In this document: positions 25,623-38,719 of the stretch, in pieces
How positions within the stretch are numbered: position 1 is the first letter of the stretch
Layout of the letters: each line of letters begins with the position of its first letter
Source of the DNA: Sophora flavescens
Taxonomy: Eukaryota > Streptophyta > Magnoliopsida > Fabales > Fabaceae
DNA length: 64,000 nucleotides
Assembly (NCBI GenBank): GCA_030762895.1
Contig: CM061063.1
Location: 100,772,210 to 100,836,209, forward strand
Reading direction: 5' to 3'
Notes under the pieces: generated by a model
Database searches by the model: none
Seen by the model: the letters and a program-made list of their open reading frames with translations, nothing else
What the model was told of the DNA's origin: nothing
Program-made: the position numbers and the translations under genes

Positions 25623-26096
25623 CTAGTGAAACCCATTGGGAAGATCATGATGATCAACCCCACCTACACCAGACGAATCTGACGAAGATGCCTCCGCTCC
25701 CGCTTCGTCGCCGGAAGAATCCTCATCATCCACCACAGGAGGTTGAAACTCAAGATCATCCTCAATATATTCCTCTGGTTCCTCCTCCACTTCAACAGGA
25801 GGTTCGTCAGGTCCTACTATCTGAAGAGGATTTGACTGAGGTGGCGGATCCATTAATCCGTGCTCATCCAAGTACTGCAGGTATAGCCAAACTGGGGGTA
25901 GAGATACCTCGACAGTCTCTACGACATGTATCCTTTGTTGTGGTCCTTCTTCCACTGTGCCAATAACTTCTCTGCTGGGACCGTGATAGGTGGCGTTGAG
26001 TGCCCCAGGGTTGATCTCCCAGGCACCACCATATTGCGCTCGATCAAAAACGATCGATCGGACCCTCGATTGTACCAATGGTATATCCGGGTCCAT
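25623..26096 (-). CDS. 157-codon ORF inside the 5' LTR of element A, unknown product
   Basis: Same protein as the ORF at 1,752-2,225. It starts at 26,096, 1.06 kb before the gag ATG in transcription order, and ends 404 bp before the inner end of the LTR. If the element is transcribed from the 5' LTR, and if the candidate intron is removed, this would be the first long ORF of the message. The product is acidic at the C-terminus, soluble in appearance, and without a recognised domain. A chance ORF cannot be excluded, since the stretch is relatively GC-rich for this region. Confidence 0.45.
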   Translation of the reverse strand: MDPDIPLVQSRVRSIVFDRAQYGGAWEINPGALNATYHGPSREVIGTVEEGPQQRIHVVETVEVSLPPVWLYLQYLDEHGLMDPPPQSNPLQIVGPDEPPVEVEEEPEEYIEDDLEFQPPVVDDEDSSGDEAGAEASSSDSSGVGGVDHHDLPNGFH

Positions 26097-27673
26097 CTGA
26101 ACATGTAAGAGTGTGAAACCAATACATGGATCTTACTCAATAACTACATACTAGCCACCACATAAACACATAAGCATTTACCAAATACAAACATTTATAA
26201 ACAAATAGTTTATCAGTGGGTTCAACACCCCAAACATCATCGATTTAAAATTGTGCATGACACTTTATATTCATCATCTAATTTCGTCCTAATCTCATGA
26301 GATATCCCAACACATAGTGATTTGATCAGGCTCCATTGCCACACAGGCACACTGGCACACAGCCTCTTCCCATCCATACAGGCACAAAGCCACAGGCACA
26401 CAGCCAACAACACATTGCATACTGTCCACACTCAAGGCACTAGTAGCAACGAAGATGGGGTCTCAAATGTCCTCCCTGGGCACATGAGAAAAACACAACA
26501 AGAACAACCTGACGCCGCTGGTAATTAATACATCGAACCGTAGGCACGTCTGCCAAATGCATGCAGAACACTTTTGTTTCAAACTCCTTTCTTTGTGTTT
26601 AATCTTTCTTTGCCGAAGCTCAAAATGCCTTATGACTCACATAGTTTTAAAACATCTTTAAAACTTTCATTACAACACAGTACCTCACAGTCCGAGTGCT
26701 CAATCACGACACCTCTCGACCGATGCACCATCTTAGGTTCGTGGTAAAAAAAAACATCTTAAATGTTTCAATACGGTATACACCATGTATACAGTACAGG
26801 ACCTCAAAGTCCAAAGGACCCCAAGTCCATAACAACACAACCTTAGTACCCCGACGTCTTGGTTACCAAGTTCAACAGCACTTTCAACACGGTTGAATTA
26901 ATTTTTGGTTTTCATAAATTCTTTTCAAATTTGAAATTCATTAATAAAATCCTTAAATAATAAAACTTAGTTTTTCACAAACCAATGAGTCACTTGAGGT
27001 TTAATTTTCTTCAAAATATGCACTGTCGTATCAAAATACTTGCCGTCTACATTTTTCCAACTTTGTCGTCAAATATTATTTTTAAAGCTTTTTAAATCAA
27101 AACTAGCCTTTTCCCACTTAATTAATTTTCTAAAATCATAATTAACTTATTTTTACCAATTAATTTCATAAAATAATATTTTACAATATTCCGGAATTTC
27201 TTACGTAAAAATTAACAGTGCGAAAATATTTTCACGGTTTCATGCTCATTGTGACTCATAATACACTCTTACAGTATAATATTATTAAAATAATAATATT
27301 TTCCAAAATTCCTTATTTTTCTCAAATAAAAATTTCCATTAATTTTATATATATCAATATTTTTCCGTTAAAACATTGAATATAATTTGCAAAGCTTCTT
27401 AAAGCTTTTATCCGATTAACTTAATTGGGCACTGACCACTGTCAGGCTTCTCACACATCAATCAACAATTATATCACAGATATTTCCCAGGCAGATCATG
27501 CATCACAGTAGCATAATATACTTACAGATAAACAATTAAACGCAATTAAAACCACACAGATACAAATAACACAACATTAAACAACGTAAATAAATACTAA
27601 CAGATAAATAATTACAAACAAACACGGGATAGCATATAGCCATCGAATAAATCCTCAGGTGTTCCCCTCTTAC
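26097..27673 (-). other. Candidate intron within the 5' LTR of element A
   Basis: Donor GAAAG|GTAAGAGGGG at 27,674/27,673, acceptor TTACATGTTCAG at 26,097, 1,577 bp apart on the minus strand. Inferred from consensus and from similar pairs in LTRs B and D. Confidence 0.4.
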
Positions 27674-29239
27674 CTTTCGGAGACTTTCTTGTGAATTACT
27701 GAATTTCTTCGGAAGTCCGGTTGTAGCGTATACGTCACTCGACCTTCAACCATTACAATCAAATAATTACAATTCAAGAAACTAAAACATTCTAAACCTT
27801 ACTACATAGTCACGACCTCTAGGGTTTTTGAATAACTAAAATTTCTAATCATGATTAAGTCATGGATTAATGATCCTTGATAAACCTAAATCATGGATTA
27901 ATGACTAAACAACTGAATTTGAAACTCAAAGCTTTCTAACTCTTCTATACCAAGATTCGGCCTCAACATGTTCATAGGGCTAGGGTTCTTAGTTTAATAA
28001 ACCAACTTGGATTTATTAAGCATACATACTAATAGCTTGATTACTAAGATCATTAATGAAAACTTTGAACAAAAACTCATCAAATCTCACCCACCTAGGG
28101 TTCGGCCAACATAGAGATTTTTGAGTAAAGATTTTCATTTTAATAATCTATCATGGATTAGAGTGTGTAGACATACATGTCATATAGAATACATGATCAT
28201 ACATGACAACACATGAACAAAACCCTATCTAACCTATCTTCATAGGTTCGGCCAAGGCTACTATTTTGCAATTTGCCAATAAATTTAAATGATGACCATT
28301 TGCCACATTAAATGTGGTCTTATCTTGACTCATTTTTGACTGATTTTCTTCATGAGATATTTTAATAAGAAACTAGAAGAATTTAGAACATTGGAGAAGA
28401 TAGTAGAATATAGTAGAATATTGTAGAAAAATGTAGAGCATTCTAGAACAATCTTGGCTCATCCAAAAATGATGAGGGCAGCCCCTTCTCCCTCATGGGC
28501 TTGTGCATGGGCCTAATAAATTTGGGCTTGGATTCATTTTTGTGGGGCCCACCAAAAGATTTAGGCTTAATCTTGACATAGGAACTTATATGGTCTCAAA
28601 TGGGCTTCATGGAATTAATCCATGGACAAGAAATTTGGGCTTCATAGCCACGGTCCAATAAGAGGTTGGGAGCAAGGATTCTGGCCCAATCCACTTGAAA
28701 AAACTTAGAAACTAACTTAGGGACCAAAGTGAAATTAACAGAAAGTTCAGGGACTTAAGCGTAATATTCATAAATTGTCACTTTAACCCTGTAGAACCTT
28801 ATAGAATTAAAAGTATGATTCATCCCCATGAATCATCCCAAAATCCTAAGATAAACTCTTTATCTGCTCTTGGAAACTCCGAAATCCCCTCCGTCGTCTA
28901 CCCGATTTCGTATTCCGCCCGTAAAACATAAATTATTTTATTTCTTTCTGAAATAAATCTAAAAATACATAATTGTAGGAAATAAAATAAAAATATTAAG
29001 TCTTTCGTTCGCGAATTGAAATTAGGTCTTTTGAGCAAGATATAATATTGTCAATGGAATTCGTGGGCCGGGTTTCGCCTGACTTTCCAACCTAAATTTT
29101 AATCGTAGCTTCCTACATTCAAGTAGGATTGAGTGGTAAACTATGTTTATTTAAAATAATTTTCTAAAACTCCAATAAGATTATAAACATATTTATATGT
29201 ATTACTGTTATTTAAAACAATGAAATACGAGGTGTTACA

Positions 29240-29244
29240 TGTCG
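29240..29244. repeat. Target site duplication, right of element A
   Basis: TGTCG, matching 15,966-15,970. Confidence 0.85.
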
Positions 29245-30489
29245 TTGTGTGTATGATTCTCAAATTGTGCATGAAGAAAGTAATTACTACTATTATATGT
29301 TGGTTTATATTAAGCTAACACTTTATTATGAGTTCTTTGTTTTTCCTTTGTGCACTGTATCATTGTTTCTTCCTGCATTTTTTTTAATGATTTGGGTCTT
29401 TTCTGCCATATGCATGTGGTGAAGGCCTGATAGTATTTCAGAAGTTTATTGTTGTTTTAGTTTTTGGATAAAAGAAGATAACTTCAGAAGTTTATTGTAC
29501 TATTATACAATTGCCTTTGGTTATGCACCTATCCCCTACAGAATATAATAGGTTGTAAATGGTTTTGAGTAAATTCTTTGTTTATTGTTATGCCATCAAA
29601 GATTCTACTACCCCAACTTACCATGTCTCTTCCTCATTTTATATATTTACTTTCCAGTGGTTATTCTGTTATGTTTTACTGCTTGTGCCTTTTATGATCC
29701 ATCATATCTATATATTAGTTTTTATAACGAATGAGCAATGAACTCTATATATTAGAAGGAATTGAGGTAAAATCCAAGAATGTTTGGATTTGTAGCATTT
29801 AATTGTTTTAGACATTGTTATTACATAACAGATATTTAAAATATAAGATGACTTTGTAGATAGTTAAAATATTTGTAATTGGTTACTTAAATGGTCAAAT
29901 GTTCCAGTTGCTATGTTAGGCCTCCCCATCACCAAAAAGATCCTATTTTGAGTTTGATAATAAAACTTCAAGGAAGCAATGAGATTATTAGTCCGTTTTA
30001 TGTTCCTGATATATCGAAACTTAATACATGAAATCTTTCATATTTCTCTAGTTTATTTATTTTTATTTCCTCTCTTTTAATTACTACTCCTGTTCTTGAA
30101 AAATTCAAAGTCAACATCCGTCTTAGTTGAAACAATTTTTCTTGCACTTGATTTATTTTGAATGAATCGGTTGGAATATACATGCCTTGTTAAGCATCTT
30201 TAATATCACCTTGAACCCCTTAAGAGCAAAAATCAGATGCAATATTAGCTGAGTAGTCTGCAAAACTAGAAGGATGCATTTACATTAGCTAATATATATA
30301 ACTCCTAGAGCAGTTGAACTGATATAAGTGACTATTATAACTTTATTTATATGTTGATGTGCCAAATAATGATAACGTTGAATCTTTTATAATTACTCAT
30401 TCTCTAAATTAAGTTAAAGATCGACAATTCATGCTTTTCTTAGTTGCATAAATAGATAGTTTAGGGCATGGCAAGTAGAAATTATCAAG
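29245..30489. other. AT-rich DNA without a gene, right flank of element A
   Basis: Copy of 5,377-6,621 with only scattered differences. Short ORFs here have no recognisable domain. Probably interior of element D. Confidence 0.55.
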
Positions 30490-31490
30490 ATATACTTGAA
30501 TACAAGAATTATCAAGATATAATCATGAATCAAGACATGAAATTGAAACAAAACCTAAGAACACAAATTTAACCTAGGTTCGGCCATGACCAGAATTTAG
30601 GGAAAGGAATTTCACATGATATTAGGCTTCTAGATGATGAAAATAGAGATGATTATAAGATCATAGCAATTGGTTTCATGTCAAAAGGATTTTTCTAGAA
30701 TTAGTTATGAATTTTTCAATCTAGCTTCAAGAACTTTAAACAAATGAAGAACATGTTGATCAAAGGCATAAACTCAAGAATCTTATGAAGAGAAAAGCTT
30801 AGAATAGCAAGATTAAGAGAGACTACCTCTTGATGATCAAAGAAAATGATGATTTGGATGATGTTCTTCAAGAATTTCTCATGGTGTTCTTGAGAAACTT
30901 AAGGGAGAAGATGAACCTAGTTAGGGTTTTAGAACAGTTTCGGTATTTTGGGTATATATATCAACATACTTATCCGTTTTGGATGATCTTTATGTCGTTG
31001 GAAAGAAGAGAGAAAGATGAACAACTTTTATGTTGAAAGTTTTCCGAGATTCAAAATAGAAACTGATCAGAATGGCTATGCAAAATCGGACGAGTTATGA
31101 ACTCTTTGGAGCAAAGAATCATGAAAATGGAAAAAATGGCTTAAGGAAGAAGACATCCTATTTAAATGAAGAAGCAACCAGCTTAATGAAGAAGAAACAA
31201 ATGCTTAATGAAGAAGAAATCAAAACTTGGAAAAGAAGAATTCAAAACTTCATAAAGAAGAAGTCAAAACTTAATGAAGAAGATTTCAAAACTTGATGGA
31301 GAAGAATTCAAATACTTGGAGAAGAAGAAAATGTTGGAGCCGTGAGGATTTGGCAAGAGTTTTGGGTCAATTTGTCAAATGGCATTTTGTAGAAATTGTC
31401 ATAAAAAGACAAGGGTATTTTGGTCATTTCATAACAAAATTAAATGTTGCCATAAATGTGCTATTTATTGCCATTTATGATAGGATAAAC
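30490..31490. repeat. 1 kb inverted segment of LTR B (right copy)
   Basis: Reverse complement of 37,218-38,219, with no difference seen in the stretches compared. The two arms are 5.7 kb apart. On the right it is joined abruptly (GGATAAAC|GTCGGGG) to the 3' part of LTR B. Confidence 0.88.
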
Positions 31491-33075
31491 GTCGGGGTAC
31501 TAATGTTCTGTGTTGTGATGGACTCAGTCATTTGGACTTTGAGGGCCTATATTGTATACATGAGGTATACTGTGATGAATTGTATACATGAGGTATACTG
31601 TGATGAAACATTGAAGATGTTTCTAGTGCCGCGAACCTAAGACTGGTGCACCGGTCGAGAGGTGTTGCGATTGAGCACTTGGACTGTGAGGTCCTATGTT
31701 TTGATAAAAGTTTTATGGACAGTGAGGTCATATGTTTTGATAAAAGTTTTATGGACAGTGAGGTCCTATGTTTTGATAAAAGTTTTATGGACAGTGATGT
31801 CCTGTGTTGTGATGAAAGTTTTAAAAGTATTTTAAAACTATGTGAGTCGTAAGCCATTTTGAGCTTCGGCAAAGAAAGAGTGAGCACAAAGAAAAGAACA
31901 AAACAAAAGTGTTTTGCATGCATTTGGCAGACGTGCCTGCGATTTGTGGTTTCAATGCATTAATTACCAGCGGCGAAAGGTAATTCCGATGTGCATTTAG
32001 CTCCTGTGCCTAGGAAGGACATGGAGACCCCATCCTGTTTGCTAATGGTGTGGCCACTGATTGTGGACATTAGCAATGTGTTTGGCCTTGTGTGCCTGGC
32101 TATGTATGCCTTTGTTTATTTGGATGGGAAGAGGTTGCGCACCTATTGGCAGAGTGCCAAGTTAGCCAGTGTGGCTTTGGAGTCTGATCAACTCATTATT
32201 TGTTGGGATATCTCATGAGATTAGGACGAAAAGTAGATGATGAATAGAAGTGTCATGCATAATTTTATGGATGATGTTTGGGGTGTTAAACCCACTGATA
32301 AACTATTAGCTTATAAATGCTTGTGTGGTAAATGTATATGTGTTATGTGGTGTTGAGCATTTAGTTATTGGGTTAAAACTATATATTGGCGTCTCACCCT
32401 TACACACACATTTCAGGATTCTTCTAGTTCGATATTGTACCCTGGGTACTTTAACACAGATGGTGCAGAGGAGTCTTTCTAAGTCACTCAGAGACTTAGA
32501 TCTAGTTGATTGATGAGGTATTACTTGCGGAATAACTTTTAGAACGACCAGCTTAGGGTTGAGACTTAGATTATTTTGATAGTATGTACGAGTTTGGCTC
32601 AGAGAGCCTTTATTTTATAATGGAATGTTATGGCTCGGAGAGTCTATCTTTTGAATGAAAACATAAGCTATTTCTTTTGGTTTTGTAAAGCTTATGGCTA
32701 TAGCTATTATTTTTATGTATTGATGCCTGGTTGAATTTGGTGTAACTGGAATTCTGGAGTGAAAATGTAATTATTTTAACAGGTGTTATTTTATCTGGGA
32801 TGTCCGAATTACAGAGGAGACTCTGTCGAAATTTTTATAAAACTACTATCTTGTATTTAAGTATATCCTTTAAATTAAATAGGCTTGTCAAGCTATGATA
32901 GTAAGTTTGTGTGTCGATCAATTAAGGCTTAGGTATGGAGTCGTGACAAAAATTTTACACCCAATTTCAGACACTTATGTACTTATATAAGTTATTTTCC
33001 GAAAGCACCAGCAAATTATCTTTTAATTATATTTTCGCACGTGTTTAGAAGGTAATGCCCAAGGGGGGTGTTACA
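31491..33075 (+). repeat. 3' portion of the 5' LTR of element B (right copy)
   Basis: Matches 39,538-41,088 and ends in GGGGGTGTTACA. It includes the 28 bp pair (31,551-31,606) and the 36 bp array (31,686-31,829). Confidence 0.88.
31686..31829 (+). repeat. Tandem array of the 36 bp unit (right copy)
   Basis: Three exact units and one diverged unit, as at 7,817-7,960. Confidence 0.9.
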
Positions 33076-36000
33076 GGATGGTATCGTATAGCTGGTCGAG
33101 TCTTTCGGGATCTTTGGGGAATAGGTCTGTTAAGTTTTTGTTGTGTGATCTCTGGTTGGCTCTTGTTTGAATTGTTTCTTGTTGAAGCAATGTGTGTTGA
33201 CGCACAAGTATATGTTTTCTTGATGGTTTTCCGAGGGTTTTATGTCCTGGGAGACCATAGATCTTGAATGTTACTTGGGTTCGGATATGACATTCGATTA
33301 TACTTGCGAATCGTGTCAGACATTCGAAACAAGGTATTTGTGTATAGGATTTGTCCGGAGTGTTCCCCTGGAAATATTCTAGGTTTATGGTTAGTAAGGG
33401 ACATTGATTTTTGATTGATCTAGTTTCTGGATTCGATCGGGATCTATGTCGTTTTGTGTAGGATGTTGCCTATAAAGATTGAAACGAGTTCGACGACTCG
33501 ATTCAACTGAAAGATCAGTGGTCTGAATCATTTGTTAGACCAAGTGTTTTCCTTGTGAAGCACCAACGTTGTGTGGAGGTTCGTGTTACCGTCTAAATTT
33601 CTGACAGCTAGGTAAAAGGACGAATTATGAACAAGTATTTTCTGACTTGCATAGTGATTTGGTAAATCTATTTCGAGGAATTGTTATCTACTCAAGGATC
33701 GACTTGAAGACGAGTTAGTACCAGATTGGAGTTATCTAAGGTTTTGCATCGTCAACTCAGTTTATGAGGAAGGATCAACCTTTTGCATGTTTGATCGATT
33801 GATTAAGTTGTCCGGAATCGTACCCAAATTCAAGGTGGTTATACTAAGCTTGGCTAGAAAGACGTGTATGTTGGTTGGAACCAAGACGAATCGAGTGGAT
33901 TTTCGATCTTGGGTGAGTGTCTCGTGATTGAGGAATTCTTCATTGTACCCTTTGATTCTCTTGTGTTTGTCAGTTGACAATTATTTCTCGAATCCTGTGA
34001 TTGTATTAGATAATCACAATGGTGAAGTTGGTATGTGTCAGACATATTTTCTGATTTTAATTTACAGTCTGTCAAGACTCATGAATTAGTTATGCTGATT
34101 CATAAATTTCCAGCTATACATTTTTTTGTTTGTGAGAAGTCGTACTCACACTTCTAAATGATCCTCGATGTATTAGACATTTGAGTGAATTGGTTTAAAG
34201 GAATCGATTGGTCTGGATACTTTCACACTTTGTTGAGAAAAGTGGTTATGACTATTTCTTGAGTTATAACCCAGATAATTTTGTGATCGCAGAAGTTTCT
34301 TGGTGAAACTTAATTTCGTCACTTCTATTTTGATAGAGGTGAAAGTCATCATTTTGTAAATTCTTTGTATTAAGAATAAGAATTAATCCTCTTGGGATTA
34401 AACATTATTCATTCTTGATTATTTGAATCCGTTGGAAGATTCTTGTGGAAGAATGAACTTTATTAGATTCATGTTTGTAAATGTGTATTGATCATGCATT
34501 TTTACACCCACGAACCTGATGGAATGATCTTTTTCCATACTGGATGTTCCAATATCCTTCAAATTAATGAAATTCTTTTCTATGCTTATGTGAAAGTGGA
34601 ATCCAGAAACATTTCTTTTCTTGAGAAATTCTTTTATGATCATCAGGGTCATGTTTTATTGTGGTTCGAAAGTACTTGTTGTCATTGATCATCTTAATTC
34701 TATGTACTTTTCAAATGTTGTCGATGTGTGACTTATCTCATCAGTCGTGAGTTGAATGTCTCTACATCAAGATGTACAATTGATACCTTCCTTATTGAGA
34801 TGTTGGTATTCCTTCAATCTTTGTTATGAGTTTTCTGAAGACCTGTACGAGTCTTGTTTGAATTCAAGTGATCGTTGATCGACTGATGAAGTCTACATCT
34901 TCTTACGAGATAAGATTCATAAGCAGAGTTAGTGAACCAAATAGTGTATCAGAGGATTGTTCAGACTTCATGGAGTATATTCAAGTGTTGTTTCAGATGA
35001 AAAACGGAAGTTTATCAATGTGTATCAACTAGGTTTACTTTAAGTGTTAAGGACTAAGTTGAGACTAAGTCCAGCTGATCATCCTTAGTGGGATGGATAA
35101 GGAATGAGGTGACCTATTTTAGCAGGTTATCTGGGAAATAGTGTGGTACCTAAATTTTTGTCATCTCTATGGTAGGACGAACCGAGTTGATAGGAGTTTC
35201 GTTGGTGTATGGAGGTGAATGGTATTATGAGAACCCTTAAGTTCAACATTTTTGAGTAAGATGATTACAATGGACTTTTTGATTGAGGTAGATATATCAT
35301 TAAAGGAATTTAGAGTAGTGATCAATATTTATGGTTAATGTTGACTTAGTGAGTCCGAGAATTAATGGAAAAAAATAATAATATGGTAGTTGTCCTTAAG
35401 CTGAACGAAGATAGTAAGGAGGAGTTCTTGAGTGAAGCTAAGTTGTTAGAAAAGTTTAAGAATTATGATTTTGGATAATTCAAGTTGAAGTGATTCCTTT
35501 TGGTTGTAATTGTATGGAGAAATGTAATTGTATTCTTTAAGATTGAAATGAATGACTATGATATAATTTGGAGTGGTGGAATATGTTCAAAGGAACCTAA
35601 GATTACAATTGTGTGCTTTGGGTTGAAAGTTAATATATGTAGTAAAGTAAAGTTAGTGTTGAACTTGATATTCGTTGTGAGGATAAGGTGTGGAAGAAGT
35701 TTTGTTAGCAGACTAATTTGGAGGCAAGAAGTGATTAAGCTTTGATTATGTCTTTCGAGTGTGATAAGCTATGATGAAATGTTTATAATCTTTGAGGTCT
35801 TATTTTGGGTAAAAATGTGGTTGATGATCCATAGTGGAAACTAGATATTTTAAATTCAAGATTGCCATTAGGGAGTATCCACCTGGATTTCTTGGCTTTG
35901 TTTTGGTGCAACTCTTAGGGGTAATGGCCTTAGAGAAGCTCTATTTTATAATATCTTTTCTCGGTTGCAAATATATAAGATAAGGGCACATAGGATACAA

Positions 36001-36779
36001 GCACTTCCTTGTATAAGTGATAGAGCTAAGACTTCGAATGGAGGAAATTGTTAGGAGTTGTATATTTCCTTGGACAATAGGGTAGATGTGCATGGGAAAT
36101 TTCTTAAACCAGGGATACTAACGGGGCTTGAGAATCAAATTGAAAATGAGAGGCAAATGGAGGATATGAAATCGAAGTAGGCAAAAGATTCAAGTGGAAT
36201 TAATAAGAGAACGAATTATGATGGATGTGGTAAGATTCAATTTCAATAAGATTGAATTTCTTAGGTTCTTGGCGCAAAGTTTATCATGTGCAACTTAGGA
36301 ATATTATGACGTTTTGATTAGAGGCTTGAAAAGTGTGAATTTGATATGACTAGAAGAGTAGACTAAGCCCAATTGGACTAATACTATGATTGCATCTCTT
36401 GAGTAGAAGGTTAATTGATGTTATGGTAAAGTTAGTGTGGGGTTTGATGTTAGCTGTGAAAGTTAGATATTGGAGAAAGTTTTTCCTAATGGATTTGTAT
36501 TGAGAAAGTTAAATGAAGAGATTAAGCGTTGATTTTGTTTTTTAAAGTGTAATAGACTAAGGTGAAATATCGAAGGTAGTGAAGATAATGTGGTAGTGAA
36601 AAGTCTCGAGGATAAATAAAATGGCATAGGAATTGATCCTGTTATAATGTTATAGATGAAACGAATGAAGTGATGAGAATACAAAGTAAGATTTTAGGGT
36701 CAAAGTGTGATTACAAAATCCTGTTTAGTTTTGAGCTACGAAATTTCGAGGACAAATTTTTTTTTAAGTGGGGTAGTAA
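33076..36779 (+). pseudogene. Element B internal region (right copy), decayed gypsy pol
   Basis: Copy of 9,207-12,908 with the same RT and integrase islands and the same chromodomain-end remnant before the PPT. The PBS here reads TGGTATCGTATAGC at 33,079, so it is altered compared with the left copy, which has the normal TGGTATCAGAGC. That change is one of several small clustered differences between the copies and may be a consensus error. No ORF is worth calling as a gene. Confidence 0.75.
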
Positions 36780-37217
36780 TGTAACACCCCGATTTTCGCT
36801 GTTTCGTAATATCGGTAATAAATATATAAATATATATATTTATCCGAGACTTAGAAAATGATTTTGGATAAACCAAGGTCATTTCCTTGTTATACTTATT
36901 TTTATAAGGTTACAGGGAAGTTTTTCGTTGAAAACTTCGAGGCGGAAGCCGTCTGCTTGTTTTACGTGTTTTCACCGACAAGAAAAGTATCTTCTCAGAA
37001 GATCTAATTTTGAATCGTTAACGAGATGAAAAATATTTTTATCATATTTACTATGATACTGAAAGTTTTGGAAATTTTGGAAAAAAATTAAAATATTATG
37101 TTTGTTGCGGGCCTATACGACGAGATGTCTCTAGACAAAGCCTGAGTCAGATGGATCGGGAAATCGGCAAAGTAGCAGAGACATTGGATTGACCAACTTG
37201 ACTAGCATTCATGACGA

Positions 37218-38219
37218 GTTTATCCTATCATAAATGGCAATAAATAGCACATTTATGGCAACATTTAATTTTGTTATGAAATGACCAAAATACCCTTGTC
37301 TTTTTATGACAATTTCTACAAAATGCCATTTGACAAATTAACCCAAAACTCTTGCCAAATCCTCACGGCTCCAACATTTTCTTCTTCTCCAAGTATTTGA
37401 ATTCTTCTCCATCAAGTTTTGAAATCTTCTTCATTAAGTTTTGACTTCTTCTTTATGAAGTTTTGAATTCTTCTTTTCCAAGTTTTGATTTCTTCTTCAT
37501 TAAGCATTTGTTTCTTCTTCATTAAGCTGGTTGATTCTTCATTTAAATAGGATGTCTTCTTCCTTAAGCCATTTTTTTCCATTTTCATGATTCTTTGCTC
37601 CAAAGAGTTCATAACTCGTCCGATTTTGCATAGCCATTCTGATCAGTTTCTATTTTGAATCTCGGAAAACTTTCAACATGAAAGTTGTTCATCTTTCTCT
37701 CTTCTTTCCAACGACATAAAGATCATCCAAAACGGATAAGTATGTTGAGAGATATACCCAAAATACCGAAACTGTTCTAAAACCCTAACTAGGTTCATCT
37801 TCTCCCTTAAGTTTCTCAAGAACACCATGAGAAATTCTTGAAGAACATCATCCAAATCATCATTTTCTTTGATCATCAAGAGGTAGTCTCTCTTAATCTT
37901 GCTATTCTAAGCTTTTCTCTTCATAAGATTCTTGAGTTTATGCCTTTGATCAACATGTTCTTCATTTGTTTAAAGTTCTTGAAGCTAGATTGAAAAATTC
38001 ATAACTAATTCTAGAAAAATCCTTTTGACATGAAACCAATTGCTATGATCTTATAATCATCTCTATTTTCATCATCTAGAAGCCTAATATCATGTGAAAT
38101 TCCTTTCCCTAAATTCTGGTCATGGCCGAACCTAGGTTAAATTTGTGTTCTTAGGTTTTGTTTCAATTTCATGTCTTGATTCATGATTATATCTTGATAA
38201 TTCTTGTATTCAAGTATAT
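37218..38219 (-). repeat. Right arm of the 1 kb inverted repeat in element B
   Basis: Partner of 30,490-31,490. This arm is in the normal LTR context, flanked on both sides by LTR B sequence, so the left arm is the rearranged one. Confidence 0.85.
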
Positions 38220-38719
38220 AGAAGATCAAAAATCTAACTTGAGCCTATTTGATTCTTCAAAAACCGAAACCCTAGGTATGAGCACTTGTTGGTTTTATGA
38301 TTCAAAAGTTGTTTGTAACACTTGAATCTAACTCTAGGTTTTGTATGTTGATTAAATCCAAGAGTTTAGAAATTTTAGAGATTTCTAACTCCAAACTTAG
38401 CCCTTGGCCGAAACCCTAGTTCTTGGAACTAGATGAGTTTTAGTTCATGTTCTTGGTTCATAATCATGGTTAAAGTGATTAATCATGCTTAAGTAACTTA
38501 TGGATCATTAATCCCTAAGTTAATCAAATTTTAAGTTTCCTAACCTAGAAAATTGGGTAAAGCCGAACCCTAACCCCCATTGATTTAAGTGTGTTGTTGT
38601 TTGATTTGATTTATTTTGGTTGCAATTCGTTTGAAGGAAACTACGGAGTTAGCTGATTTACACTGACGAAGGGGAATCGAATCGAGTTCGGGAGATTATT
38701 TAGTTCGAGTCTTCAAGAG

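Larger units (their letters stand above)
15971..29239 (-). mobile_element. Element A: complete Tekay-like chromovirus LTR retrotransposon
   Basis: 13,269 bp element on the minus strand with 5' LTR (25,219-29,239), tRNA-Met type PBS, leader, one gag-pol frame in the order gag, protease, RT, RNase H, integrase, chromodomain, then PPT and 3' LTR (15,971-20,503). The chromodomain and domain order place it in the chromoviruses; long LTRs of 4 kb and the C-terminal layout suggest the Tekay/Del lineage. The gag-pol is broken by in-frame stops, so it could move only with help in trans. The LTRs differ by roughly 3% in the stretches I compared, so the insertion is not very recent. It lies inside element D. 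Confidence 0.92.
25219..29239 (-). repeat. 5' LTR of element A
   Basis: 4,021 bp, bounded on the minus strand by TGTAACACC and GGTGTCGCA. It is almost the same as 1,348-5,371, with a few small clustered differences (for example at 27,710-27,722 and 29,034-29,040). It should contain the promoter, but I could not place a start site with confidence. Confidence 0.92.
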
